DNA of 64,000 bases. Source: JBFMHP01 sp964557295 (GTDB lineage: Bacteria; Pseudomonadota; Gammaproteobacteria; RBG-16-57-12). The translations under genes were made by a program, and so were the position numbers. This document shows, piece by piece, positions 43,201 through 51,449 of the stretch (within the stretch, counting starts at the first letter, position 1; each line of letters opens with the position of its first letter). The notes below the pieces were generated by a model that saw only the letters and a list, made by a program, of their open reading frames with translations, was not told the DNA's origin and searched no databases. Location of the stretch: assembly GCA_964557295.1 (NCBI GenBank), contig CAZKZP010000010.1, positions 15,556-79,555 on the forward strand. Reading direction: 5' to 3'.

Positions 43201-43488
43201 CGAGAGCCCCGGCTGGCTCACCGAGTAGACATGCTCGACGCCCTCGATCTCCGAGAGCACCTGCTCGGCCGTGGTGCTGACCAGGCGTTCGACCTCCGCC
43301 ACGGTCGCGCCCGGAAACGGCACGAAGACATTGGCGAAGGTCACATCGATCTGCGGCTCTTCCTCCTTGGGGGTGACCAGCACCGCAAACAGCCCCAGCA
43401 GCAGGCCGACCAGCGCCAGCAGCGGCGTGATCTCGGAGGTGAGAAAGGCGCGCGCCGTCGCACCGGAGATCCCCAAGCGCGCACTCAT
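40241..43488 (-). CDS. RND-family efflux permease (split by an artefactual gap)
   Basis: A proton-driven resistance-nodulation-division pump in the inner membrane, about 1070 residues once the 10-N gap is removed. The upstream part starts MSARLGISGATARAFLTSEI and holds the first periplasmic porter domain (PFPGATVAEVERLVSTTAEQ). After the gap come the transmembrane relay segment VSLFALIFSIGILVDDAIVV with its Asp residues, SMGMLISLAVAFIVTPWLSL, and the second porter half ending in FGILVSTLLTLLVIPVMYY. Taking the fold-back at the gap into account, the protein reads through as AAGEFPAVTIAVAKQPGTNA. It overlaps the adaptor gene by four bases. No outer-membrane channel gene is adjacent. Confidence 0.92.
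42572..42581. other. Scaffold gap of 10 N with fold-back flanks inside the RND permease
   Basis: CCGCGGGCGAGTTTCCCG (42541-42558) is exactly inverted at 42582-42599. The left contig end therefore carries a reverse-complement copy of sequence that belongs to the right side. Collapsing the copy gives one continuous reading frame. Confidence 0.85.
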
Positions 43489-44534
43489 GGCTCAACCCCG
43501 GCGCGTTGTTGTTTCAACTTGATCGCCGCCTGCACCGGATCGAGCGCGACCACCTCGTCTTGCGACACGCCGGCCAGCACCTCGATCATCTCGCCCGGCA
43601 GACGCTTGCCCAGGCGCACCTGGCGGAATCGCACCTGCTCGCCCTCGATCACGTACAGCGCGGTGACCTCGCTGCGGTAGGCCACGGCCTGCACCGGCAC
43701 CACCAGGCGCTGCTCCTTCCCCGTCACAAACGCTGCCTTCACCATCATGCCGGGATAGATGCCCGGCTGCCCGGCGGAGAGCTCCACCCGCACCTGGAAG
43801 GTGTGGCTGCGCTCATCGGCATAGGGATAGATGGTCAGCTTGGTGGCGGGGATCGCGGTGTGCGCCGCATCATCCAGCAGGATGCGCGCCTGGTTGTGTT
43901 GCCGGATCTGATCGATGGCCTGCTGCGGCACGCGCGTGGTGGCGCGCAGCTCCTTGAGCGAGAAGCCCGACATCAGCGGCTGGCCGACGCGCGCCACCTC
44001 GCCGACCTGCACATGGCGCTTGGTGACGATGCCGCTGTACGGGGCGCGGACCACGGTGTAGCCCTGCTGCTCCTCGAACTGCCGCAGCCGCGCCGCGGCC
44101 GCCTTCAGCCGCTCCTCGCTCGCCTTCAGCGCCGCCACCGCCTTATCGAGATCGGCCTTGGAAACCAGCTTACGCGCATACAGATCGTTGATGCGCTGAT
44201 GATCCGCGCGCGCCTCCTCGGCCCGCGCCGTCTGTTCATGCACGGCGGATTGCGCCGCGCTGACCTCCGCCTTCTGTTGCTTGGCCTCAAAGCGCATGAT
44301 CACGCTGCCCTGCGGCACGTAGTCTTCCACATCGTAATTGATCTCGACGATGCGCCCGGCGGTCTCGGCCGAGACCGTGGCCTGATGCACCGCCTCGATG
44401 GTCGCATCGTAGACCTGCTCCTTGGTCACCGTCTGGTATGCCACCTTGGCCGTCGCCAGCGGCGGTTCGACGGCATGCGCGACGCCGGCCAGCGCGGCAA
44501 ACAGAACTGCGGCGATCCGTGGACAATGCTTCAT
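43485..44534 (-). CDS. RND efflux periplasmic adaptor subunit
   Basis: A 349-residue membrane-fusion protein bridging the RND permease to an outer-membrane channel. A signal peptide (IAAVLFAALAGVAHA) is followed by the first lipoyl half (VSAETAGRIVEINYDVEDYV), an alpha-hairpin rich in Ala/Glu/Lys (about residues 85-145), the second lipoyl half (YTVVRAPYSGIVTKRHVQVG), and a beta-barrel domain with YPGMMVKAAF. The start at 44534 (MKHCPRI) follows GGGGGATC; a start at 44561 is less likely. It is coupled to the permease by a four-base overlap. Confidence 0.92.
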   Translation of the reverse strand: MKHCPRIAAVLFAALAGVAHAVEPPLATAKVAYQTVTKEQVYDATIEAVHQATVSAETAGRIVEINYDVEDYVPQGSVIMRFEAKQQKAEVSAAQSAVHEQTARAEEARADHQRINDLYARKLVSKADLDKAVAALKASEERLKAAAARLRQFEEQQGYTVVRAPYSGIVTKRHVQVGEVARVGQPLMSGFSLKELRATTRVPQQAIDQIRQHNQARILLDDAAHTAIPATKLTIYPYADERSHTFQVRVELSAGQPGIYPGMMVKAAFVTGKEQRLVVPVQAVAYRSEVTALYVIEGEQVRFRQVRLGKRLPGEMIEVLAGVSQDEVVALDPVQAAIKLKQQRAGVEP

Positions 44535-44588
44535 ATGATGATCCCCCTGTGATTCGGCCAAACGATAGCGCGTTGATCCTATCGTATA

Positions 44589-46034
44589 TTAGTGTTTGCT
44601 TATATTCAAGTCGCGCAGCACGGCCTCGTGCCAGTCGCGGAAGCGCCGCGCCAGCGCCGGGTTCACCCGCGGTAAGAAGGTAGCGCACGCCTCGGGCGCG
44701 CGCCACTGCGCAGGCTGGCCCGCGAGCAGATAACAGGCCCCGCGCGCGGTCGCCTCCCGCACAGCGGGGCGCGCCACACTCAGCCCCGTCACATCCGCCA
44801 ACCGTTGGCACAGGCCATCGAGCACGCTCAACCCGCCGGTCACCACGATCTGCTTGGGCGGCGCGGTATAGCGCGCCAGCTCCGCGAGGTTTTCCTGGAT
44901 CAAGAACACGATGCTCTCGACCACGGCGACGATCTTTTCGTTGTCCGGCGCATCGCCGATGAACCGCGAGGCGAACTGCGGCCGCCAGAACGGCGCGCCC
45001 AGGCCCGAGACGCCATTCAAAAACAGCGGCGGATTGGCCGATGCAGACAACCAGTCGGGCAGCCGGGCGTGCAGGCTGCGCGCATCGATGCCCAAGGTGC
45101 GCGCGGCCCAATCCAAGGCGCTGCCGGCGCCGTTGATCGTCCCCTCCAGCGCATACAGCGTCTGCGTGGCGCTTTGCATCACCACGCTGCTCAGCAGCCC
45201 CGGCGTGGCGCCCGGATACGCCGGCACGATGCGCTGCACGAAGGCGCCGGTGCCGAGATTGACATACACCGTCGCCGGATCGGGCGCGCCGAAGGCAAAC
45301 GAGGCGGCGGACTGATCGCCATTGAGCAGCCGCAAGGGGATATCGTGGTTGCCGGCGCGCAAGGTGCCATAGTGATGACAACTCGGCACCACCTCAGGCA
45401 AAGGCGCCAGCGGCACGCCGAACAGCGCGCCGAGCTCCTCATCCCAGGTCAGGGTCTGCACATTCAACAGCTGGGTGCGCGAGGCATTGGCGGGGTCGAC
45501 CAGCAGGGGCCGTTCGCGCAACAGACGAAAGGCCAGGAAACTTGCCATCGACCCCCACGCCAAGGCACCGTCACCCATGGCCTGCTTAACCGCGGGAAGA
45601 TGGTCCCAGCACCAGCGCAGTTTGCTCGCGCCGTAATGGGCGGTGAGAAACAACCCGGTCTTCTCATGCACCCATGGCGCGCGATCCGCGAACTGCTGCA
45701 GCCACGCGGCCATGCGCCGGTCCTGCCAGCTGATGACGGGCGAGAGCGCCGCCCCGCTGGCGCGGTGCCAGCACACCACGTTGGAGCGCTGCGTCACCAG
45801 CGCCGCCGATTGCACATCCGCCTGACGATCGCCCAATCGCGCCACGGCCTGCGCAATCGCCGTGGCCACCGACGCCACCAGCGCCTCGGCATCGTATTCC
45901 ACCCAGTCCGCCTGCGGGGTGTGCGCGCGGATCTCCGCCACCGCCTCGGCCACGGGCGCGCCGCCCTGCTCGAACACGATGGCGCGGCTGGCATGGCCGC
46001 CTTGATCGATCACCAGATAGAGAGGGGTTGTCAT
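44589..46034 (-). CDS. FGGY-family carbohydrate kinase, glycerol-kinase-like
   Basis: A 481-residue actin-fold kinase. The phosphate-1 loop is VIDQGGHASRAIVFEQGG, which departs from the usual DxGTTS of glycerol kinases. The substrate-side WQDRR and the second ATP motif VYVNLGTGAFVQRI near residue 257 are present. VVTGGLSVLDGLCQRLADVT closes the fold near residue 390. It is in one stretch with a glycerol-3-phosphate dehydrogenase and a glycerophosphodiesterase, so a glycerol or related polyol substrate is likely. The altered first loop leaves room for another substrate. A lipoprotein gene on the other strand starts just beyond its 5' end. Confidence 0.85.
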   Translation of the reverse strand: MTTPLYLVIDQGGHASRAIVFEQGGAPVAEAVAEIRAHTPQADWVEYDAEALVASVATAIAQAVARLGDRQADVQSAALVTQRSNVVCWHRASGAALSPVISWQDRRMAAWLQQFADRAPWVHEKTGLFLTAHYGASKLRWCWDHLPAVKQAMGDGALAWGSMASFLAFRLLRERPLLVDPANASRTQLLNVQTLTWDEELGALFGVPLAPLPEVVPSCHHYGTLRAGNHDIPLRLLNGDQSAASFAFGAPDPATVYVNLGTGAFVQRIVPAYPGATPGLLSSVVMQSATQTLYALEGTINGAGSALDWAARTLGIDARSLHARLPDWLSASANPPLFLNGVSGLGAPFWRPQFASRFIGDAPDNEKIVAVVESIVFLIQENLAELARYTAPPKQIVVTGGLSVLDGLCQRLADVTGLSVARPAVREATARGACYLLAGQPAQWRAPEACATFLPRVNPALARRFRDWHEAVLRDLNISKH

Positions 46035-46156
46035 GTCTGAATTTATCGCGCATATCGCTCATGATAGCCAGGGGATTTTTGCGGCCCTGGGCCGGACCGG
46101 CAAGTGCTACAATTGCTGATATCGACGTTGCTCACACCATTGCCGAGGAGGTCACG

Positions 46157-46846
46157 ATGAGCCGGCTATTGTTCTCCCTGATGATCGCGCTGCTCCTGCT
46201 GGGCTGCGCGCCGCGCGCCCTGCAAGTCCAGGTCGACGCCATCTCCAACCCGGCGATCACCGAGCCTGGTAAACGCTATCTGCTCAAGAGCGGCATCGCC
46301 AACATCCATGAAAACGATCTCTACTTCCAGGAGATCAGCCGCGTCATCCACCGCAGCCTGCAACAAAGCGGCTTCAGCCCCGCCGGCACGCCGGAGGACG
46401 CCGACCTCGTCATCCTGTTGAATTACGGCATCGGCGACGGCAAGACCATGCGCTACACCTACAGCACCCCGATTTATGATTTCGTCGGCGGCGATACCTA
46501 CACCGTTCAAGAGACCACCAAGGACAGCACCGGCAAGGAAACCACCACCACGAGCCGCATCTACGTGCCCCTCAGCACGCGCGTGGTCGGCCGCGACATC
46601 CGTGAAGCCAGCTACACCACCTACACCTCCCACCTGCTGCTGGAAGCGCGCGATCCAAAAGCCGATAAAACCGCCCCGGCGCTGTGGCGCGCAACCGCGG
46701 AAGTCACCGGCCCCGACAACGACCTGCGCGGCTTGATCCCCGTGCTCGCCGCCGCCCTGCAACCCTACCTCGGCGGCAACACCGGTCGCGTGATCACCCT
46801 CAAGCTCCAGCCCGACGATCCGCAGGTACAACAGTTGATGCAATAA
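46157..46846 (+). CDS. DUF4136-like lipoprotein
   Basis: A 229-residue lipoprotein with signal LFSLMIALLLLGC (lipobox Cys about residue 15). The mature region contains QEISRVIHRSLQQSGFSPAG and DADLVILLNYGIGDGKTM, which resembles DUF4136-type proteins of the cell envelope. A polar stretch rich in Thr and Lys follows. GAGGAGG eight bases upstream fixes the ATG at 46157; an open frame reaching back to 46028 overlaps the kinase and is rejected. Single gene on the plus strand amid minus-strand glycerol genes. Function unknown. Confidence 0.75.
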   Translation: MSRLLFSLMIALLLLGCAPRALQVQVDAISNPAITEPGKRYLLKSGIANIHENDLYFQEISRVIHRSLQQSGFSPAGTPEDADLVILLNYGIGDGKTMRYTYSTPIYDFVGGDTYTVQETTKDSTGKETTTTSRIYVPLSTRVVGRDIREASYTTYTSHLLLEARDPKADKTAPALWRATAEVTGPDNDLRGLIPVLAAALQPYLGGNTGRVITLKLQPDDPQVQQLMQ

Positions 46847-46920
46847 AGCCGACACGGAATCTGTTCCCGGCACAGCCCCATATGCCGGCCCTGCCGGCGC
46901 TTATATCGACGGTGTTTTGG

Positions 46921-48090
46921 TCACGGCGGGGTGAGCAGCAGCGCGCGGGTATCGGCCACGGCTTTGCGTGAAGGCAGGCTGGCTTCAAGCCGGCGCATCA
47001 CCTTCTCCGCCGTCGCCCGGTAGGCGGTGAGCTTGCCGCCGTAGATGCTCAGCAGCCGGGGCTTTTGGTGACGATCGAGCTGCAGGATGGTTTCACGGGA
47101 ACGGCCGAAGGCTGCACCACTCGCCGCTGGCAGCACCCGCAATCCGGCAAACTTCGCGAGGACCTTGGCGTTGCGCAAGTGCGCGAAATACTGCCCAGCG
47201 GTCTCCAGCAAATACCGTTCTTCTTCCACCGCAGGCGCCACCTGCGCCGGATCACCCTCGAAGACCTTCTCCGTGGTGCCCAGCAAAACCTGATCGTGCC
47301 AGGGCATGGTGAAGACCGCGCGCCGGTCGCGCGGGGCCTCCAGATAATAGATCCCCCGGGCGAGGCGGCCTTCGAGCACCAGATGGCTGCCTTGCACCAG
47401 GTCCACCGCCACGGCGGTCGGTGTCGGCGTGATCTGCTGCAAGACATGATTGACCCACGGCCCGCTGGCGTTGACCAGGGTCCGCGCCTGCAGGCGATGT
47501 TCGACGCCCTGCTGGCGCAGATGCACCTCGCAGCCTTCAGCGTTCAACCGCGCGCCGACAAACTCCGCCGGCATGAACAGCTCGGCCCCCAATGACTGCG
47601 CCGAGCGCATCACCGCCTGGGTCAGCAACACGTCATCGGTCTGACCGTCCCAATATTGGAAGACGGACTGCAAGCCCGCTGTCGTCAAGCCGTCCAATCC
47701 ATCCCACTCCCGCCGCGGCACCCGGCGAAAACTCGCGCCACTCTGGAATCCGGCCAGTGTCGCATACAGGCTCAATCCCGCCGTGATCTGCCAGGGGCGG
47801 CGCGTGGTCTCGTGATAGATCGGGATGTGAAACGGCACCAGGCGCACCAGCTCCGGTGCCAGTTTGAGTAGCAGCGTGCGTTCGTTGAGGCATTCGCGCA
47901 CCACGCCCAGCTGTGCGCTTTCCAGATAGCGCAGGCCGCCATGGATCAGTTTACTGGAGCGGCTGGAGGTGCCCCACGCCAGCTCACGCTGTTCGATCAG
48001 CGCCACGGAATGCCCCCGCGCGGCGGCCGCCTGGGCCACGCCCACGCCGTGGATGCCGCCGCCGATGACGATCACATCATAGCTGCGCAT
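46921..48090 (-). CDS. FAD-dependent glycerol-3-phosphate dehydrogenase-like oxidoreductase (short form)
   Basis: A 389-residue DAO-family flavoenzyme. The FAD Rossmann motif VIVIGGGIHGVGVAQAAAARG opens the protein, followed by WGTSSRSSKLIHGGLRYLES, characteristic of GlpD, and NASGPWVNHVL near residue 190. GlpD is normally about 500 residues; this one ends before the C-terminal helical DAO_C cap. It should oxidise glycerol 3-phosphate to dihydroxyacetone phosphate and pass electrons to quinone. The ATG at 48090 overlaps the phosphodiesterase gene by 14 bases, so the two are coupled; the longer open frame upstream is rejected. Confidence 0.85.
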   Translation of the reverse strand: MRSYDVIVIGGGIHGVGVAQAAAARGHSVALIEQRELAWGTSSRSSKLIHGGLRYLESAQLGVVRECLNERTLLLKLAPELVRLVPFHIPIYHETTRRPWQITAGLSLYATLAGFQSGASFRRVPRREWDGLDGLTTAGLQSVFQYWDGQTDDVLLTQAVMRSAQSLGAELFMPAEFVGARLNAEGCEVHLRQQGVEHRLQARTLVNASGPWVNHVLQQITPTPTAVAVDLVQGSHLVLEGRLARGIYYLEAPRDRRAVFTMPWHDQVLLGTTEKVFEGDPAQVAPAVEEERYLLETAGQYFAHLRNAKVLAKFAGLRVLPAASGAAFGRSRETILQLDRHQKPRLLSIYGGKLTAYRATAEKVMRRLEASLPSRKAVADTRALLLTPP

Positions 48091-48841
48091 ACGTGGCTCG
48101 CTTGCGCGCCAGCGCGGGATCGCGGTACATCTCGGCCACCGCCTTGGTCTCGATGATATCCGCGCCGCGCTGCGCCAGGCGCAAGGCCAGCGCGGGATCG
48201 GTGACATCGAAGATCACCCATTGCCACGGCCCCGGCCAGAATCGCTCCAGGTCGGCGGGAATCTCCTCGACATCGCCAAAGAGATATTCCGGGCGCAAGG
48301 CCTCGGCCTGTTGCCGCGTCGCCTCATCGAAGTGCTCGATCACCCAGCCGATGCACGGCACGCCGCTCGCACGCGCGCGTTCGAGGATCTCCACGTCATA
48401 CGAAATCACCACCGCCTGGTCCAGATGCGGCTGGAGCACCGCGTGCACCGCCTCCCACACCTGCGCATGGCCGAAGTGTTGCAGGCTCTTGCGTTTGATC
48501 TCGACGAACATCTTCGCCTGCGGCCATTGCGCGATCAGCGCGACCATGGCGTCCAGGCGCGGGATCTTCTCCCCGCGATACCTTGCACCGAACTGGTCCG
48601 CCTGCGCGGCATCGATGCGCGCGAGTTCATCGGCCGTGAGATCGAAGATCCGCCCCTCCCGGCCGGTGGTGCGATCAAGCTCGCGGTCGTGAAAGACCAT
48701 CGGCACACCATCGCGGCTCAGGTGCACATCGAATTCGACCGCGGGGCAGCCCAGCTCCAGCGCCGCGCGGATGGCGCTCAGGGTGTTTTCCGGATACGCC
48801 AGCATATAGCCGCGGTGCGCAACCAACTCGGGGATCATCAT
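48077..48841 (-). CDS. Glycerophosphodiester phosphodiesterase (cytoplasmic UgpQ type)
   Basis: A 254-residue enzyme releasing glycerol 3-phosphate from deacylated phospholipids. The catalytic features are VAHRGYMLAYPENTLSAI (His-Arg, Glu), VEFDVHLSRDGVPMVFHD (Glu-Asp, second His) and MFVEIKRKS. There is no signal peptide, so it acts in the cytoplasm. Its product feeds the overlapping short glycerol-3-phosphate dehydrogenase. First gene of the phosphodiesterase-dehydrogenase pair. Confidence 0.93.
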   Translation of the reverse strand: MMIPELVAHRGYMLAYPENTLSAIRAALELGCPAVEFDVHLSRDGVPMVFHDRELDRTTGREGRIFDLTADELARIDAAQADQFGARYRGEKIPRLDAMVALIAQWPQAKMFVEIKRKSLQHFGHAQVWEAVHAVLQPHLDQAVVISYDVEILERARASGVPCIGWVIEHFDEATRQQAEALRPEYLFGDVEEIPADLERFWPGPWQWVIFDVTDPALALRLAQRGADIIETKAVAEMYRDPALARKRATYAQL

Positions 48842-48985
48842 AAGGAACGCTCGCTTCTCGGATGTCAGATATCACTATGATCGGCAGGGAGACGGGAGAT
48901 ATGAAGTGGCCCGCCGCTGAACCCGCTCAACAGTATGCGATTCATGATATAAGATTAGGTATATTTCGAGTAATACCATGACAGG

Positions 48986-49442
48986 ATGGAGCGCATGCCC
49001 CAGGTCAAACAAGTTTCCGCCGGCATCGTCGTCGTCAAACGGGGCANNNNNNNNNNGGGGCAAGACCGGCTGGAGTTTCCTGTTGCTGCGTTCGTTCGAT
49101 ATCTGGGATTTTCCCAAAGGCGGCATCGAAGAAGGCGAGGACCCGCTGCAGGCGGCCATCCGCGAGGTCGAGGAAGAGACCACGATCACCGACCTCGAAT
49201 TCCTGTGGGGCTACGACCACGTCGACACCCATCCCTATCGCGGCGGCAGCAAGATCGCCCGCTATTACGTCGCCCTCACCCACCGGGATGAGATTTCGCT
49301 TCCGATCAATCCCCAATTAGGCCGGGCGGAACACGAGGAATATCGCTGGCTTGATTTTCATGAGGCCTACCCCATCCTCACCACGCGCGTGCGGCGTGTG
49401 CTGAGATGGGCACGGGGAGTGATTGAGGGGATACCGGAATAG
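48986..49442 (+). CDS. Nudix hydrolase, Ap4A-hydrolase-like (split by an artefactual gap)
   Basis: A Nudix pyrophosphatase of about 147 residues once the gap is closed. The N terminus VSAGIVVVKRG and the C-terminal body lie in different frames across the 10 N. Both flanks carry GGGGCA, and overlapping them gives the continuous VVVKRGKTGWSFLLLRSFD. The Nudix box GGIEEGEDPLQAAIREVEEE is complete with all catalytic acids. The closest known type is the asymmetric bis(5'-nucleosyl)-tetraphosphatase group (DFPKGG near the box, EHEEYRWLDF downstream). An alternative ATG at 48995 is possible. Stands alone between divergent genes. Confidence 0.85.
49047..49056. other. Scaffold gap of 10 N inside the Nudix gene
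   Basis: GGGGCA immediately left of the gap (49041-49046) is repeated immediately right of it (49057-49062, followed by AGACC). Treating this as a six-base contig overlap restores one reading frame, so no sequence is missing. Confidence 0.88.
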
Positions 49443-49466
49443 CTCGGGCGCGGCTTACGTGATTCT

Positions 49467-49533
49467 CAGTAGGAACAAGCTTTAGCTTGCGATCGATGAA
49501 TCGTTGATCGCCATCTGAAGATGGCTCCTACAG
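49467..49533. repeat. ~70-bp double-hairpin (REP-like) repeat, copy 2
   Basis: It begins CAGTAGGAACAAGCTTTAGC and ends GATGGCTCCTACAG. Its reverse complement aligns with copy 1 at 38775-38843 over the whole length (CTGTAGG-GCCATCT, AGATGGCGATC, GATCGCAAGCT, AAGCTTG-TCCTAC). It lies between the convergent Nudix and fabB genes. Confidence 0.82.
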
Positions 49534-49579
49534 AATCTGGCGGCGGGTAGATCCGCCATGGAATGGATCAGAGATCCTG

Positions 49580-50797
49580 TCAGCCCTTGTAGCGCTGCAT
49601 CACTAGGGTCGCATTGGTGCCGCCGAAACCGAAGCTGTTGCTCATCACGGTATTGAGCTGTACATCCTCGCGGGTCTCGCGCACGATCGGCATGCCTTCG
49701 GCCTCGGGGTCCAGGTTCTGGATATTGGCCGAGGCCGTGATGAAACCTTCCTGCATCATCAGCAGCGAATAGATCGCCTCGTTGGAACCGGCCGCGCCCA
49801 AGGCATGGCCGGTGAGCGATTTGGTCGAGCTGATCGGCGGGGCCTGGTCGCCGAATACCGCCTTCACGGCCTGGAGTTCCTTGATGTCGCCCACCGGCGT
49901 ACTGGTGCCGTGGGCATTGATGTAATCGACCGGGCCCTGCACCGTGGCCAGCGCCTGCTGCATGCAGCGCAGCGCGCCCTCGCCGGAGGGCGCGACCATG
50001 TCGTAACCGTCGGAGGTCGCGCCATAGCCCACCACTTCGGCATAGATCTTGGCGCCGCGCGCCAGGGCATGCTCCAGCTCTTCCAGGACCACCACGCTGC
50101 CGCCGCCGGAGATGACGAAGCCGTCACGGTCGGCGTCATAGGCGCGCGAGGCGTGCTGCGGATCATCGTTATACTTGGATGACAGCGCGCCCATGGCATC
50201 GAACAGCAGTGTCATGGTCCAGTGCAACTCCTCGCCGCCGCCGGCGAAGACGATGTCCTGCTTGCCCATCTGGATCAGCTCATAGCCGTTGCCGATGCAA
50301 TGCGCGCTGGTGGCGCATGCCGAGCTGATGGAATAGTTGACGCCCTTGATCTTGAAGGCGGTGCTGAGACAGGCGGAATTGGTGCTCGACATGGTGCGCG
50401 GCACCATGTAGGGGCCGACGCGGCGGATGCCCTTCTCGCGCAGGGTGTCGGTGGCCAGCAGCAGGTTCGAGGTCGACGGTCCGCCGGAGCCGACGATCAA
50501 CCCGGCGCGGGGATTGGAGACTTGTTCTTCGCTCAGGGCGGCGTCTTCCACCGCCTCGCGCATGGCGATGTAGTTATAGGCGGCGCCATCGCCCATGAAG
50601 CGGCGCAGCTTGCGATCGATCAGCGCATCGCAATCGATGTTCAAGGCCCCGTGCACATGGGAACGGAACCCGAGATCGGCGTATTCCTGACAAAACACAA
50701 TTCCGGAACGGCCCTGGCGCAGAGACTCGGTGACTTCTTGCTTATTGTTTCCGATGCTGGAAACAATGCCCATGCCGGTGATAACGACTCGTCTCAA
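49580..50797 (-). CDS. fabB: Beta-ketoacyl-ACP synthase I
   Basis: A 405-residue condensing enzyme of type II fatty acid synthesis, needed for unsaturated chain elongation. The catalytic triad is visible: Cys in ISSACATSAHCIGNG near residue 163, His in INAHGTSTPVGD near 297, and His in KSLTGHALGAAGSNE near 331. The start MRRVVITGMGIVSSIG is typical. It follows fabA by 11 bases, the standard fabAB operon. Confidence 0.97.
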   Translation of the reverse strand: MRRVVITGMGIVSSIGNNKQEVTESLRQGRSGIVFCQEYADLGFRSHVHGALNIDCDALIDRKLRRFMGDGAAYNYIAMREAVEDAALSEEQVSNPRAGLIVGSGGPSTSNLLLATDTLREKGIRRVGPYMVPRTMSSTNSACLSTAFKIKGVNYSISSACATSAHCIGNGYELIQMGKQDIVFAGGGEELHWTMTLLFDAMGALSSKYNDDPQHASRAYDADRDGFVISGGGSVVVLEELEHALARGAKIYAEVVGYGATSDGYDMVAPSGEGALRCMQQALATVQGPVDYINAHGTSTPVGDIKELQAVKAVFGDQAPPISSTKSLTGHALGAAGSNEAIYSLLMMQEGFITASANIQNLDPEAEGMPIVRETREDVQLNTVMSNSFGFGGTNATLVMQRYKG

Positions 50798-50808
50798 AAT
50801 CTTTCCTC

Positions 50809-51324
50809 TTAGAATTCGTCGGTTTTGGTGAACAGACCCACGCGCAGATCATTGGCGGCGTAGATTTCACGCCCATCGACTTCCATGCGCGCGTCCGCGA
50901 TACCCATGACGAGCTTGCGCATGATCGTACGCTTAATATTTATATAATAGGTGATTTTCTTGCAATTGGGAGTGACCTGGCCGGTAAAACGCACCTCGCC
51001 GGCCCCCAAGGCGCGGCCGCGGCCCGGACCGCCCAGCCAGCCCAGATAGAAACCCACCATTTGCCACATCGCGTCCAGCCCCAGACAGCCCGGCATGACG
51101 GGATCCCCCTGGAAATGGCAGCCGAAGAACCACAGGTCGGGCGTGATATCCAACTCAGCGATGATCTGTCCCTTGCCATGCTCGCCACCTACCTCGCTGA
51201 TGTGCGTGATGCGGTCGAACATCAACATGGGCGGCAAGGGAAGCTGGGCATTGCCGGGACCGAACAACTCACCACGCCCGCATTGCAACAGCTCTTCGCG
51301 GGTAAAACTCGATTTTTTTGTCAT
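50809..51324 (-). CDS. fabA: 3-hydroxydecanoyl-ACP dehydratase/isomerase
   Basis: A 171-residue hot-dog-fold enzyme that dehydrates 3-hydroxydecanoyl-ACP and isomerises trans-2 to cis-3-decenoyl-ACP, the branch point to unsaturated fatty acids. The active-site His is in WFFGCHFQGDPVMPGCLGLD, with the Asp in the same stretch (LGLDA). FTREELLQCGRGELFG opens the domain. The start at 51324 (MTKKSSF) gives the family length. A longer open frame upstream to 51402 is rejected. First gene of fabAB. Confidence 0.96.
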   Translation of the reverse strand: MTKKSSFTREELLQCGRGELFGPGNAQLPLPPMLMFDRITHISEVGGEHGKGQIIAELDITPDLWFFGCHFQGDPVMPGCLGLDAMWQMVGFYLGWLGGPGRGRALGAGEVRFTGQVTPNCKKITYYINIKRTIMRKLVMGIADARMEVDGREIYAANDLRVGLFTKTDEF

Positions 51325-51449
51325 ATCGTATGGACACCAAGGCGCTGGATCGTCGCGCTGCGACAGATACCTGTGAAAAAATACCGGGCGATTATACTGC
51401 AAATGCGGCAGATAGCCTAATCAGGCATCTCGCCGCGTCTAAAACTTGC

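Noticed and set aside
42433..43488. Separate truncated RND gene upstream of the gap
   Set aside because: The frame change is produced by the 10-N join and fold-back copy; the two parts are one permease.
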